Source of the DNA: Stanieria sp964562685
GTDB taxonomy: Bacteria; Cyanobacteriota; Cyanobacteriia; Cyanobacteriales; Xenococcaceae
Assembly: GCA_964562685.1 (NCBI GenBank)
Contig: CAZLUP010000011.1
Location: 1-64,000 of the forward strand
Reading direction: 5' to 3'
DNA: 64,000 bases
The position numbers were made by a program, and so were the translations under genes. How positions within the stretch are numbered: position 1 is the first letter of the stretch; each line of letters begins with the position of its first letter. A model generated the notes under the pieces. The model was not told where the DNA came from and did no database searches. It saw only the letters and a list, made by a program, of their open reading frames with translations. This document shows positions 42,479 through 51,400 of this stretch, piece after piece.

Positions 42479-44476
42479 ATGCAATCAAGCGAAAAAAAAC
42501 TGTGTTTAATCTACGCTAACTGCCAAAGAGATTTAATCAAATCTCATTTAGAACTCTCTCAGGAATTCATGGCTAATTATAAGTTTGTTACTGTTCCTTA
42601 TCATTTTAAGGCAATTCAAACCAATTATGTCATTCCAGAAGAAATTTTAGCTAAAACTGGTGTATTTATTTATCAACCAATCGCAGATACTTACGGACAA
42701 CAAAGTACGGCAAGTATTATTAGTAGATTACCAGCTAATTGTTATAAAATTTCTTTTCCCTATATTTATTTCAAAGGTTATCATCCTCAATTTACTAAAC
42801 TAGATGGTAAGAACTTACAACAAAGATTTATTAATGATGGTTCTAATTTAAATGATACTAATATTATTAGTTTAGTTAAGCAGGGCTATCCTAATGAAGA
42901 GATTCTCAGATTAATTAGAGATGAAAATTTTTATACTTCAGACTTTCTGTCCCAGAATTTAAATAATACTTTTCAAGAATTATCTCAAAGAGAAGAAGTT
43001 ACTGACATCAAAATTGTTGATTTTATCCGTAGTCATTATCAACAAAATTACTTATTTTATATTCCTGCTCATCCAGCTAATTTAATTGGAGTTGAAGTAA
43101 CTAACCAAATTTTAGCTAAACTCAATTTTAATCCTATAATCAAAGTCCATCCTCAAGAACAATTAGCAAGTTTTCGGATGCCAATTTATCCGAGCGTTAT
43201 CAAACATTTAAATTTATCTTTTGTTGACAATTACATTAAATATAAACCACTAGCTTTTATAAATGATGAGTTTGATTTTAATAGTTGTTCTCAACATTAT
43301 ATGGAAAGATATCGTCAATTTTTAACTCAAGAAAATCAATCTATCAATAATTTATCTTTCTTAACTACCGCCATAAAACCTGTGAACAATTCCCCTTTAC
43401 GTATTTCTGTAATTGGTGGTTCAAATTCTCTGATCAGAAATGGTTACACTAAATATTTATCCGAAGATCTTTCTCAAGCGTTCGAGCGTCCAGTTAAACT
43501 TAATTACTTTGCTTTAGGAGGAGTTACTAATCTTTTTGGAGCAATTCAAAATATTAGAAATAATGCTCCCAAAAAAAGCGATCTCATTTTCTTTGAATAT
43601 TGTGTTAATGACCGTAAAGCAATTAGTCAAGGGAAATATTCAGTCAAATTGGCTGGTAGAGCCTTAGAAGGATTTATTAGAAGAACTAAATTAATTAACC
43701 CTAATTGCCGTATTATTATTTTAATCTTCGGTACTAATAATTCTGAATACTATGATAATTGCTGTCCAGTATCAGCTTTATATGAAGCGATCGCAAAACG
43801 GTATGAGATTCCTGTAATTAATATTTCAGAAATTTTGCTAAAAACTCACGGCATAAAATTTATTAAATCTTTGTACGATCCCAAAGATAATGGTCATTAT
43901 TCTAGAGAAAAAGGAGTAAAAATAGTCTCCCAAATTATTACCCAAGAAATTATCAATAAAAAATTATTATCTCACCCACTTAGGAAGTTGGAAGATTGCT
44001 ATCGTATTTATGCAAATAATTTACAATATTTAAAATTTACTAAAAAATTTCAACAACAATCTTTGTCTGGTAATTATGAACAATCGGTGTTCAAAAATAG
44101 TTTCTTTAATGAATCTATTTACACCTTAAAACAAGGTTCAACTCTTAACCTAAATCTGAAAGGACAACTTTTAGGATTAATTATTAAATCTGACTGGTAT
44201 GATGGTTTCTTCCAAGTTAAATTTGGGGAACAAAGTATTATTAGTAGTTCTTTTTCGGAATGGGTTAAATCTCCTGAAGCAGCTAATCTAAACTTAATTA
44301 CTTTACCTTACCAAAAGTTTTCTTTTTCTAAAGAACCTCAATCTTTATCTATTTCTGTTTGTCCAAATCCACCAGAAAAGTTTGAGTTAGATTGGCATAA
44401 AGTGCTACCTCAAGTACCACCTTCCGATTGGAAATTAAGTCTTGCAGGAATTGCCTATTTAGGAGAAATAATTTAA
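42479..44476 (+). CDS. WcbI-like domain fused to an SGNH hydrolase
   Basis: 665 residues. Residues 1-280 look like a WcbI-type polysaccharide-biosynthesis domain: LCLIYANCQRDLIKSHL at the N-terminus, FIYQPIADTYGQ, FPYIYFKGYHPQF, and FYIPAHPANLIGVEV. From about residue 300 an SGNH hydrolase follows: block I ISVIGGSNSLIRNG (nucleophile Ser), block III FFEYCVNDRKAI (Asn), and a C-terminal D-x-x-H (KDNGHYSREKG). A beta-rich tail (residues 530-665) follows. This predicts addition or removal of acyl groups on a capsule or exopolysaccharide, downstream of the glycosyltransferase at 40097. No signal peptide. Confidence 0.75.
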   Translation: MQSSEKKLCLIYANCQRDLIKSHLELSQEFMANYKFVTVPYHFKAIQTNYVIPEEILAKTGVFIYQPIADTYGQQSTASIISRLPANCYKISFPYIYFKGYHPQFTKLDGKNLQQRFINDGSNLNDTNIISLVKQGYPNEEILRLIRDENFYTSDFLSQNLNNTFQELSQREEVTDIKIVDFIRSHYQQNYLFYIPAHPANLIGVEVTNQILAKLNFNPIIKVHPQEQLASFRMPIYPSVIKHLNLSFVDNYIKYKPLAFINDEFDFNSCSQHYMERYRQFLTQENQSINNLSFLTTAIKPVNNSPLRISVIGGSNSLIRNGYTKYLSEDLSQAFERPVKLNYFALGGVTNLFGAIQNIRNNAPKKSDLIFFEYCVNDRKAISQGKYSVKLAGRALEGFIRRTKLINPNCRIIILIFGTNNSEYYDNCCPVSALYEAIAKRYEIPVINISEILLKTHGIKFIKSLYDPKDNGHYSREKGVKIVSQIITQEIINKKLLSHPLRKLEDCYRIYANNLQYLKFTKKFQQQSLSGNYEQSVFKNSFFNESIYTLKQGSTLNLNLKGQLLGLIIKSDWYDGFFQVKFGEQSIISSSFSEWVKSPEAANLNLITLPYQKFSFSKEPQSLSISVCPNPPEKFELDWHKVLPQVPPSDWKLSLAGIAYLGEII

Positions 44477-44526
44477 CCTAAATTCTATTCCAGATTGACA
44501 ACTAAATCCTCAAAAAATAGATATAA

Positions 44527-44555
44527 TTGGGATCAATTTTTTGGATTAATCCCAA
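44527..44555. terminator. Possible bidirectional terminator
   Basis: TTGGGAT (44527-44533) pairs with ATCCCAA (44549-44555), a 7-bp stem with an internal T-rich loop, between the convergent WcbI/SGNH gene and the WGxxGxxG gene. The T tract is poor. Confidence 0.35.
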
Positions 44556-44603
44556 AGTTTTACTAAGTTTGTATTGATTAGCAATGTTAAACTTCTATAC
44601 TTT

Positions 44604-44867
44604 TTAGCGATAATCAGTGGTAGTAGTTCGATTGGGATCAGTGTATACTGTGTTATTATGCCGTTTATTTTTCCCAGCCAAACCAGCTAGCCCAATTAGA
44701 CCTAGTAATCCAAGCCAACCCCAATCAAAATCATCATTTTCCTCGATATATCGTTCTTGAGCAGGGGGAACTTGAACTTGAGCTTGAGCAGAAACCATGG
44801 GTACAACAGCTATACTCGTTGCAATCATACTAGCTGCGAGCAATTTAGATAATTTAATATTCTTCAT
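44604..44867 (-). CDS. WGxxGxxG-type small exported protein
   Basis: 87 residues with a signal peptide (MKNIKLSKLLAASMIATSIA, cleavage after AQAQ near residue 30) and a hydrophobic WGWLGLLGLIGLAGLAGKNK segment at about residues 49-68, followed by basic KRHNN and a Thr-rich tail. This is the W-G-x-x-G-x-x-G arrangement seen in bacterial WGxxGxxG sorting-signal-like families. A GGAGAT ribosome-binding site lies just upstream. The role is unknown; surface or membrane anchoring is the obvious guess. Divergent from the long repeat protein across a 328-bp spacer with no gene. Confidence 0.75.
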   Translation of the reverse strand: MKNIKLSKLLAASMIATSIAVVPMVSAQAQVQVPPAQERYIEENDDFDWGWLGLLGLIGLAGLAGKNKRHNNTVYTDPNRTTTTDYR

Positions 44868-45195
44868 TCTGAATCTCCTTTTCAGACTTGTTTTATTATC
44901 TATAAGATTAAGTAAGCTGCTAAAGAATTTAATCAGTCTTTAGCTAGAAACCCATTGCAATTTTTTTGAGCAATAATTGGGGTAAAAACGAAACAAAATC
45001 AGTCTTTGATTCCTAACAGCATTTCTTTTTGCAAATCTTTACAATAATCTTGAAACGATCCGACTAAAGATAGAGCCAGCCCCCAATTTTGCTAGCAACA
45101 ATGAAATTAGATGCGATTATTGTCGACTCCACAAAATATTAAATAGTCGCCTCTTTAACTAAGATACATTGCGTTGAAAATTGAAGAGGAAAATT

Positions 45196-48100
45196 ATGTT
45201 TCAAAACTTAGAAATGATGCTGGGATTATACAGCACTCACTTCTGGCTTGCTAAAGTTCGAGTTCCAGTACCACCCACAACAACACCAACACCAATCAAT
45301 CCTCCACAAATAGAGACACTTCCTTTTCCAGTGCCTCAATTTTTTGTGGCATTGCTTGCTGGAGTAGTAATTGCTTTTGCTTTCCAGTTTCTGTTAACTA
45401 ATTTTACCTTAGCAGCAGGGATTTCTGCGGGAGCTAATCCTGTCGAAGCTGAAGCTGCTGACACTTGGGGAGGGAAACTTCAAGAAGTCGAATCTAAAGT
45501 AGGATTTTGGGCTTTAATAACGGTCAATATTGCTCTGTTTATCGCTTGTTTTTTGGCAATTAAACTAACCTTTATTAACAATATTAGTTTTGCAGCCATT
45601 ACAAGCATTGTGATCTGGTCAATCTTTTTCTTGCTGCTGCTGTGGCTTAGTTCCAAAGCAATTGGTTCTGTAGTTAGTTCCGTTGTTGATACTGCATCTT
45701 CAGGAATGCAAGGGATAGGAGCGATCGCAACAACTGCTCTTAGTGGTAGTATGGTTAATGCCCGAGTAGTTAATACTGTAGAAGAATCTATCAGTGCAGT
45801 TCGTCGTGAATTAAGTTCGGCAATCGATCCAACCATTGTTCAGGAAACAGTACAAGATTATTTGGGTAAATTGAAACCATCTCAACTCAATCTTTCAGAA
45901 ATTCGGGAAGATTTGGCAGATTTACTTAAAAATTCGGATTTAAAATCTATATCCCTTGATAATCTCAATAAAATCGACCGTCAAACTTTTGTAAATTTAA
46001 TTAGTAGTCGTACAGACTTTTCTAAACAGGATATTAATCAGATTGCAGATCAACTAGAAACTGTTTGGCAAGAAGTAATTGGTGAGCAACAGCAGAACAG
46101 TTTATTACCAGAATTACTGAACTTTTTGCAACAAGCTTCTCCAAACGAGTTGAAATCTGATCAATTAAATCAAAAACTCAATCAATTGCTTGAGGAAACC
46201 AATAACCAGTCAACTTTTACCACACAAGCTATGCAGCTTGGTTTAGCTAAGTTAATTGACACAGTTCTCAAGCGAGCAGATCTTTCCGATGTCGATGGAC
46301 AAAAAATTATTGAGCAACTACAACAGCTTAAAGATCAAGGCATAGATCAAGCCAAACAACTTACCCAATCAATGTCTACGTCATCCTCTAATCCAATTAA
46401 AGCGGATGTAGAAGAATACTTACTCAATTCTCAGCCTTGGCATCTCAACCACGAAACCATTAAGCAAGAATTTAGAGAAGTGATCTACGATCCAGACGCA
46501 GCACCAAGTTTAGTGCGAGGTCAATTAGAACAACTCAATCGTGACGATTTGGTAAACATCCTAAATCAAAGAGATCAGTTTAGTTCCGATCAAGTAAACG
46601 AAATTGTTGATTCCCTCGAAAGTATCCGCCAGGAAGTTTTGTCCCAGGTTTGCAATGCAGAATCAGAAGAAAAATCCCAAGAACTTCGTTCTCGCATAGA
46701 AAATTATCTTCGTTCTAGTAGTAAAGAAGAATTAAATTCTGAAGCAATTGAACGCAACTTTAAACCAATTTTAGAAGATCCTGAAACAAGTGTAGAAGAA
46801 TTACGCGATCGCATTTCTCAATTGAACGGCGATATTTTGAAACAACTACTTTCCCAAACTAGGGAAGACCTCAATGAAGAAGAAACTGACCAAATTTTGG
46901 ATCAACTTTTAAGTATAAGCGATCGTGTTAGTTCAGAAGCCCAGGAATTACAGGAAAAAGCCCAGTCTCAAGCCGAAGAACTAGGACAAAAAGTAGAATC
47001 CTATTTACGGGATACTAACAAAGAAGAACTTAATCCCGAAGGCATTAGGGAAGACCTCAAAACTCTTCAAGATAAACCCCAAGTTGGAATCAAAGCCTTG
47101 CGAGAAAGACTTTCTCAATTTGACCGCGATACGGTAGTAAAATTACTTTCCGAACGCGGAGACTTGAATGAAGAGGAAATTAATCAATTTATTGACCGCT
47201 TTGAAGAAATTCGCGATAATCTCCTACACGCACCGCAAATGTTAGCGGGTAAGGCTCAGGAGCAATACGAAGAAGTTAGTAGTCAGATTGCTGATTATCT
47301 CCGTTCTACTAATTTAGAAGAACTCGATCCCGACAGCATCAAACAAGATTTACAGCAGCTATTTAGCGATCCGAAACAGGGCGCAAAAGCTCTTAGAGAA
47401 AGGTTATCGCACATAGATCGAGAAACTCTAACCAAGCTGCTGAGTCAACGAGAAGACCTTAGTGAAGAACAGGTTAATCAGTATATCGACCAAGTAGAAG
47501 CAGCAATTCAAAGTATTGTTAAAGCACCCCGACGCTTGGCAAGTCGTACTCAAAAACAAATTCAAGATTGGCAAACTTCTTTTGAAAATTACTTACGTTC
47601 CACCAACAAAGAAGAACTAAACCCAGAAGGCATTAAACGCGATTTACAAACCTTGCTCAAAGAGCCAGGAACAGGACTAAATCAAATTAGCGATCGCCTT
47701 TCTGAAATTGACCGCGATACGGTGGTAGCTCTGCTTTCACAACGGGAAGACATTTCTGAAGCAGAAGCCAACGAAATCGTCGAACGAATCGATTCTGTAC
47801 GCCATCAATTACTCGAACAATTCCAGGCAATTCAACAGCAAGCCCAATCAGTAATTGAAGGAACATTTGACAAAATTCGTAATTACCTTAACTCCTTAGA
47901 TCGTCCCGAACTCAACTACGACGAAATCAAACAAGACTTAGAAAAACTGTTTTCAGATCCAGAAGCAGGAGTTGAAGCCTTGCGCGATCGCATCTCCCAA
48001 TTCGATCGTGACACTTTAGTGGCTGTGCTAAGTTCCCGTGAAGATATCTCTGAACAAGATGTCAATCGCATCATCGACCAAGTTGAATCACTACGCGATC

Positions 48101-48309
48101 GTTTTCTTAACCGTCTCCAACGTATTCAGCAGAAAACGCAAGCAAGAATTGATGAGATTAAGAAAAATGCTCAACAACAAGTAATCCAAGCCCGTAAAGC
48201 CACGGCAACTGCTGCTTGGTGGTTATTTGGTACAGCTTTGACTTCGGCTGGGGTAGCAGTGCTGGCTGGAGTTATGGCAATACGCGGTCTAACTATATTT
48301 AATATTTAG
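45196..48309 (+). CDS. Very large membrane protein with eight tandem helical repeats
   Basis: Start ATG 45196, preceded by GAGGA 5 nt upstream; a TTG five codons earlier is unlikely. 1037 residues. Two or three membrane helices lie in residues 35-165 (FFVALLAGVVIAFAFQFLLT, FWALITVNIALFIACFLAI, SIVIWSIFFLLLLWL) and one at the end (AAWWLFGTALTSAGVAVLAG). Between them are eight copies of a roughly 75-residue helical unit, consensus YLRSTNKEELNPEGIKxDL ... LRERLSxxDRDTVVxLLSxR ... EExxNxxIDQ. Repeat 2 is degenerate. Very acidic and coiled-coil-like; membrane-tethering or thylakoid/envelope scaffold is inference. Confidence 0.8.
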   Translation: MFQNLEMMLGLYSTHFWLAKVRVPVPPTTTPTPINPPQIETLPFPVPQFFVALLAGVVIAFAFQFLLTNFTLAAGISAGANPVEAEAADTWGGKLQEVESKVGFWALITVNIALFIACFLAIKLTFINNISFAAITSIVIWSIFFLLLLWLSSKAIGSVVSSVVDTASSGMQGIGAIATTALSGSMVNARVVNTVEESISAVRRELSSAIDPTIVQETVQDYLGKLKPSQLNLSEIREDLADLLKNSDLKSISLDNLNKIDRQTFVNLISSRTDFSKQDINQIADQLETVWQEVIGEQQQNSLLPELLNFLQQASPNELKSDQLNQKLNQLLEETNNQSTFTTQAMQLGLAKLIDTVLKRADLSDVDGQKIIEQLQQLKDQGIDQAKQLTQSMSTSSSNPIKADVEEYLLNSQPWHLNHETIKQEFREVIYDPDAAPSLVRGQLEQLNRDDLVNILNQRDQFSSDQVNEIVDSLESIRQEVLSQVCNAESEEKSQELRSRIENYLRSSSKEELNSEAIERNFKPILEDPETSVEELRDRISQLNGDILKQLLSQTREDLNEEETDQILDQLLSISDRVSSEAQELQEKAQSQAEELGQKVESYLRDTNKEELNPEGIREDLKTLQDKPQVGIKALRERLSQFDRDTVVKLLSERGDLNEEEINQFIDRFEEIRDNLLHAPQMLAGKAQEQYEEVSSQIADYLRSTNLEELDPDSIKQDLQQLFSDPKQGAKALRERLSHIDRETLTKLLSQREDLSEEQVNQYIDQVEAAIQSIVKAPRRLASRTQKQIQDWQTSFENYLRSTNKEELNPEGIKRDLQTLLKEPGTGLNQISDRLSEIDRDTVVALLSQREDISEAEANEIVERIDSVRHQLLEQFQAIQQQAQSVIEGTFDKIRNYLNSLDRPELNYDEIKQDLEKLFSDPEAGVEALRDRISQFDRDTLVAVLSSREDISEQDVNRIIDQVESLRDRFLNRLQRIQQKTQARIDEIKKNAQQQVIQARKATATAAWWLFGTALTSAGVAVLAGVMAIRGLTIFNI

Positions 48310-48326
48310 TTTGCTACAAATCTTGG

Positions 48327-48355
48327 GTAGGGGTTTGGCAGTGCCAAACCCCTAC
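48327..48355. repeat. Perfect palindromic repeat, GTAGGGGTTTGGCA type
   Basis: GTAGGGGTTTGGCA-G-TGCCAAACCCCTAC: 14-bp perfect arms around one base, 18 bp after the stop of the repeat-protein gene. A diverged copy occurs at 56842-56870. Likely a dispersed cyanobacterial palindrome that may double as terminator. Confidence 0.75.
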
Positions 48356-48434
48356 ATAAATTCATTCGTAGCATAAATTTAGCAATTTGATATTAGTGAT
48401 CGCGAAATAACATCGTAAAGATGACACATCATTG

Positions 48435-48533
48435 GTAGGGGCAATTCATGAATTGTCCATACTTTAATATGAAATTAAAGATTGAATTAAAACACACATA
48501 TTTTGTTAGGACGAATGGCAAGAACGCCCCTAC
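48435..48533. repeat. MITE-like element with GTAGGGGC ends
   Basis: A 99-bp segment bounded by GTAGGGGC (48435-48442) and its exact reverse complement GCCCCTAC (48526-48533), with an internal near-palindrome GGCAATTCATGAATTGTCC (48440-48458). No coding frame. The terminal repeats resemble those of the palindrome at 48327 (both begin GTAGGGG), so they may belong to one family. Confidence 0.5.
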
Positions 48534-48622
48534 GATTCAATATCTTGTCTTGATCTATAGTTCAGTTGCTATAAAAATCTCTGATAACTGTTTAGAGTGA
48601 TTGATCTGATTAAGCCTAGATT

Positions 48623-49747
48623 TTATTCAGTAACAACTTGCCACGTTTGCTCCCAAGGAGAACCACCTACTTCTAAACCTGCAACCTCACTGCTTGCTTT
48701 CAAAAGAGTCTTTCCCTGACGCTGACGTAACTCTAAACTTAACTCTCCTCTAGTTGTATCTCGACAATTAAAAACTAAACCTTTGGCTGTTGGTGTACGG
48801 ACATAAGTACCAGTTAAATCCGTTTTACCAATCAGAGTAACTTCAAAATCTTGATTAACAGCTTGCATCTGCCATTTTCCCCAAGGCTCAACCTGCCAAC
48901 TAACTTGAGCATTCCAGGGTACAAATTCATAAAATTCGCCCTGATAATGAATGCCAATCATGGCAACTTCTTCTTGCCACCACAACACTTCTCTCACTCC
49001 TCCTCCGGCTGTCAAAGCTAAATCGCTGTGGTTAGTAAAACTATTACAATTAATCCAAAACCACTTCTGGGGAAAAGAGCGTCCCCAATTTTTTTCACTA
49101 TAAGCTGGTGCATCGGTAAATTGATATAGTTTTCCCTGCCATTCAATCCAACCCGTTGCCAAACCATGAGCCATTAAAATTTGCCATCCAGGCTCAAAAA
49201 TAGGTAAATAAGACAACCATCCTGCTGTAGCTTGAGGATGACGAGGATTGCCCCAACTATAAATCGGTTTAGTTTCATATAACCAACGACAAAATTTATT
49301 AGTACCTGGATCGGAAATAAAACCTTGATTTAAAGTCGTTGTTACTTGGTAACCTTGTTTAATAAAAGCTTCAAATTCATCAGCAGGTATTAATTGAGGC
49401 GTTATCGCCTTTACTGTTTTACCCCAATGCCCAAAACCCAAATAATCTTTAGCTGCCCAAAATTTTTCTAGATTAGGAAAAGTACGACAAATGTATTCCT
49501 CATCAATACCTAGAATTTGTGCAGCACCACCACTATTAGCTTGCTCACCACTAGGGTCTTCAATAGAATACATAAAAGCAAAAGTTTGAGCAATCTCAGG
49601 TATAGTCACACGAAAATACCAACCTTCAAAAAAACCCTGAGATTTAAAGAAAAAATTATTAGCTTCCTGCCAATGATAACCGCTATGGGGAGTTGGTAAG
49701 GGCAAACCGCAGTTTGTCCCTAGTTGAGGTTGGGAAAATTGAAACAT
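48623..49747 (-). CDS. Tocopherol cyclase
   Basis: Closes the chromanol ring of tocopherol (VTE1-type; slr1737 homologue in Synechocystis). 374 residues: TPHSGYHWQEANNFFFKSQG, EGWYFRVTIPEIAQTFAFMY, SIEDPSGEQ, GGAAQILGIDEEYICR, FEPGWQILMAHGLATGWIEW, AYSEKNWGRSFPQKWFWINC, and a C-terminal KTLLKASSEVAGLEVGGSPW. The Trp-rich body and EKNWG motif are diagnostic of the tocopherol cyclase family. The gene is 84 bp downstream of the prenyltransferase gene for the same pathway, so both are probably one transcript. Confidence 0.92.
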   Translation of the reverse strand: MFQFSQPQLGTNCGLPLPTPHSGYHWQEANNFFFKSQGFFEGWYFRVTIPEIAQTFAFMYSIEDPSGEQANSGGAAQILGIDEEYICRTFPNLEKFWAAKDYLGFGHWGKTVKAITPQLIPADEFEAFIKQGYQVTTTLNQGFISDPGTNKFCRWLYETKPIYSWGNPRHPQATAGWLSYLPIFEPGWQILMAHGLATGWIEWQGKLYQFTDAPAYSEKNWGRSFPQKWFWINCNSFTNHSDLALTAGGGVREVLWWQEEVAMIGIHYQGEFYEFVPWNAQVSWQVEPWGKWQMQAVNQDFEVTLIGKTDLTGTYVRTPTAKGLVFNCRDTTRGELSLELRQRQGKTLLKASSEVAGLEVGGSPWEQTWQVVTE

Positions 49748-49831
49748 TACCTTTTGATTGCTTAAATCAGAAAAAAAGTTGACAAGTTAGCAATTTCTTA
49801 AAAAAAACTCAATTTTTAACTTTAATTCAAC

Positions 49832-50734
49832 TTAGACAAAATAGGAAATAGGAAAGAGGATATATTCTAAAAAAAATAGTTTCCAAATAAATTGATAAAA
49901 ACTTGCGATCGCAGTTTTTTCTTCTAAATCAACTTTTTGACTACGCCACCACAATAATCCTAAAAGAATGAGATGATAACCAATAAAAAAACTACAGCTA
50001 AAATCAGTTAGCCAAAAGATCCTCGCCAAAATCATTCCCAAATAACAAAAAGTAATTACTCCCAAAGAAAGATTCAGTACGGCTGGCTTACCTAGAATTA
50101 AAGTAAAAGTAGTAATATTGTATTGTTTATCTCCTTCAAGATCGGGGACATCTTTAAAAATCGCGATCGCTATCGTAAAAAAGAGAACAAATAGAGTTAA
50201 TACCCAAACATAGGAATTTAACAACTCTTGACCGGTTAACTTTTGACTGTAGTGTAAAAACAAGCCAAGATTTACCACAATACCTCGAACTGTAAAAATA
50301 CAGAAGGCAGCCAAAAAAGGAAATTGTTTTAAGCGAATTGGTGGTAGAGAATAAGCTGTGCCAATAATTAAACTAAAACCTACCGTAGCGAATAACCAAA
50401 TTCCCGAGCAAGCTGCAATTACTAACGCTAAAATTCCTGTAATTCCAACAATCCATTTTCCTTGTTTGAGCGAAAATTCACCAGCAGCAAGTGGTAATGA
50501 TGGTTTATTAATGCGGTCAATTGCTACATCCGATAATTGGTTTAACCCCACAATATAAATATTGCCACATAAGCAAGCAATCCAAACAGCCAGCAGTTGT
50601 TCTAAATTTAGCCAAGTAATTGAGCTATTAGTAGTTGCTAAGGCTAAAAAATAGATCGCAAAAACACTCAGACTAGTACCAATAATGGTATGGGGACGAG
50701 AAAATTTCCAAAAACTAGAGAAAAAACTCATCAA
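49832..50734 (-). CDS. Homogentisate phytyltransferase
   Basis: UbiA-family membrane prenyltransferase joining phytyl diphosphate to homogentisate (VTE2/HPT; slr1736 homologue). 300 residues, about nine helices: KFSRPHTIIGTSLSVFAIYF, the first Asp-rich motif NQLSDVAIDRINKPSLPLAA (about residues 65-84), GTAYSLPPIRLKQFPFLAA, and the second motif IFKDVPDLEGDKQYNITTF. The pairing with tocopherol cyclase supports homogentisate rather than another aromatic acceptor. The start uses two adjacent ATGs; the second is equally possible. Confidence 0.9.
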   Translation of the reverse strand: MMSFFSSFWKFSRPHTIIGTSLSVFAIYFLALATTNSSITWLNLEQLLAVWIACLCGNIYIVGLNQLSDVAIDRINKPSLPLAAGEFSLKQGKWIVGITGILALVIAACSGIWLFATVGFSLIIGTAYSLPPIRLKQFPFLAAFCIFTVRGIVVNLGLFLHYSQKLTGQELLNSYVWVLTLFVLFFTIAIAIFKDVPDLEGDKQYNITTFTLILGKPAVLNLSLGVITFCYLGMILARIFWLTDFSCSFFIGYHLILLGLLWWRSQKVDLEEKTAIASFYQFIWKLFFLEYILFPISYFV

Positions 50735-51400
50735 TCAAGATTGTTATCTTACCAAAGTCAAATATAACGCGATCTTGGCTAACCTTAAAAATGATTATTT
50801 AGAAAAGACAACTAATAACTAACGGTTTGAGTGAATTAGCAAATTAGTGCATGGTGATGGTTATTACATTAAAGTTGGATTATTAAAACTACTCGTTTGT
50901 TGCGATTAATTATTTTTGTTTTTATTTGGATTCAAAACACCAACAAGTTAAGTATACGTAGGAAATTTTACGAGCTAAAAAACACTCACCCAGCTTGTTT
51001 CAGGTCAAACTTGTCACTCTCTACATTATTCTTACTCATTGGAATTGTTCAGTATAAACAAAAATATTCAGCAAATCACCGCAATACTCTTTATTTTTGT
51101 TAAGTTATCTGTTTGTTTGAAAGAAATTATTAAAAAAAACCAAAAACAAACTTAACGTGGGAACAATCAAGAACAAAAGAAATTCGTCTGTTGCATAAAG
51201 AAAATCAGACCCTTCCTCAGAAGATAAGTAGTTTAATTAACAAAAAATTTGCGTATTCCTACGGAGACTAAGTTAAACTACGGAACATTTCAAAAAAAAA
51301 CTGGCAGTGATGTTCTTTTTTCCTTTTAAGTTGGGCAATCTAATGAGTGAGGAGTGATCCAACCCTGATTTTCAAGCTAAGTCGTCATTGAGAAAGCAAT
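50735..51400. other. Long 5' region of the sigma factor gene
   Basis: 666 bp between the divergent prenyltransferase gene and the sigma factor gene. I find no supported coding frame. GTTAAGTT (51099-51106) and AACTTAAC (51150-51157) form an 8-bp inverted repeat. A long leader and several promoters would be normal for a group 2 sigma factor, but I could not assign boxes. Confidence 0.45.

Noticed and set aside
50897..51103. 68-codon frame upstream of the sigma factor gene
   Set aside because: TTG start, no ribosome-binding site, composition of AT-rich spacer translation and no domain pattern.
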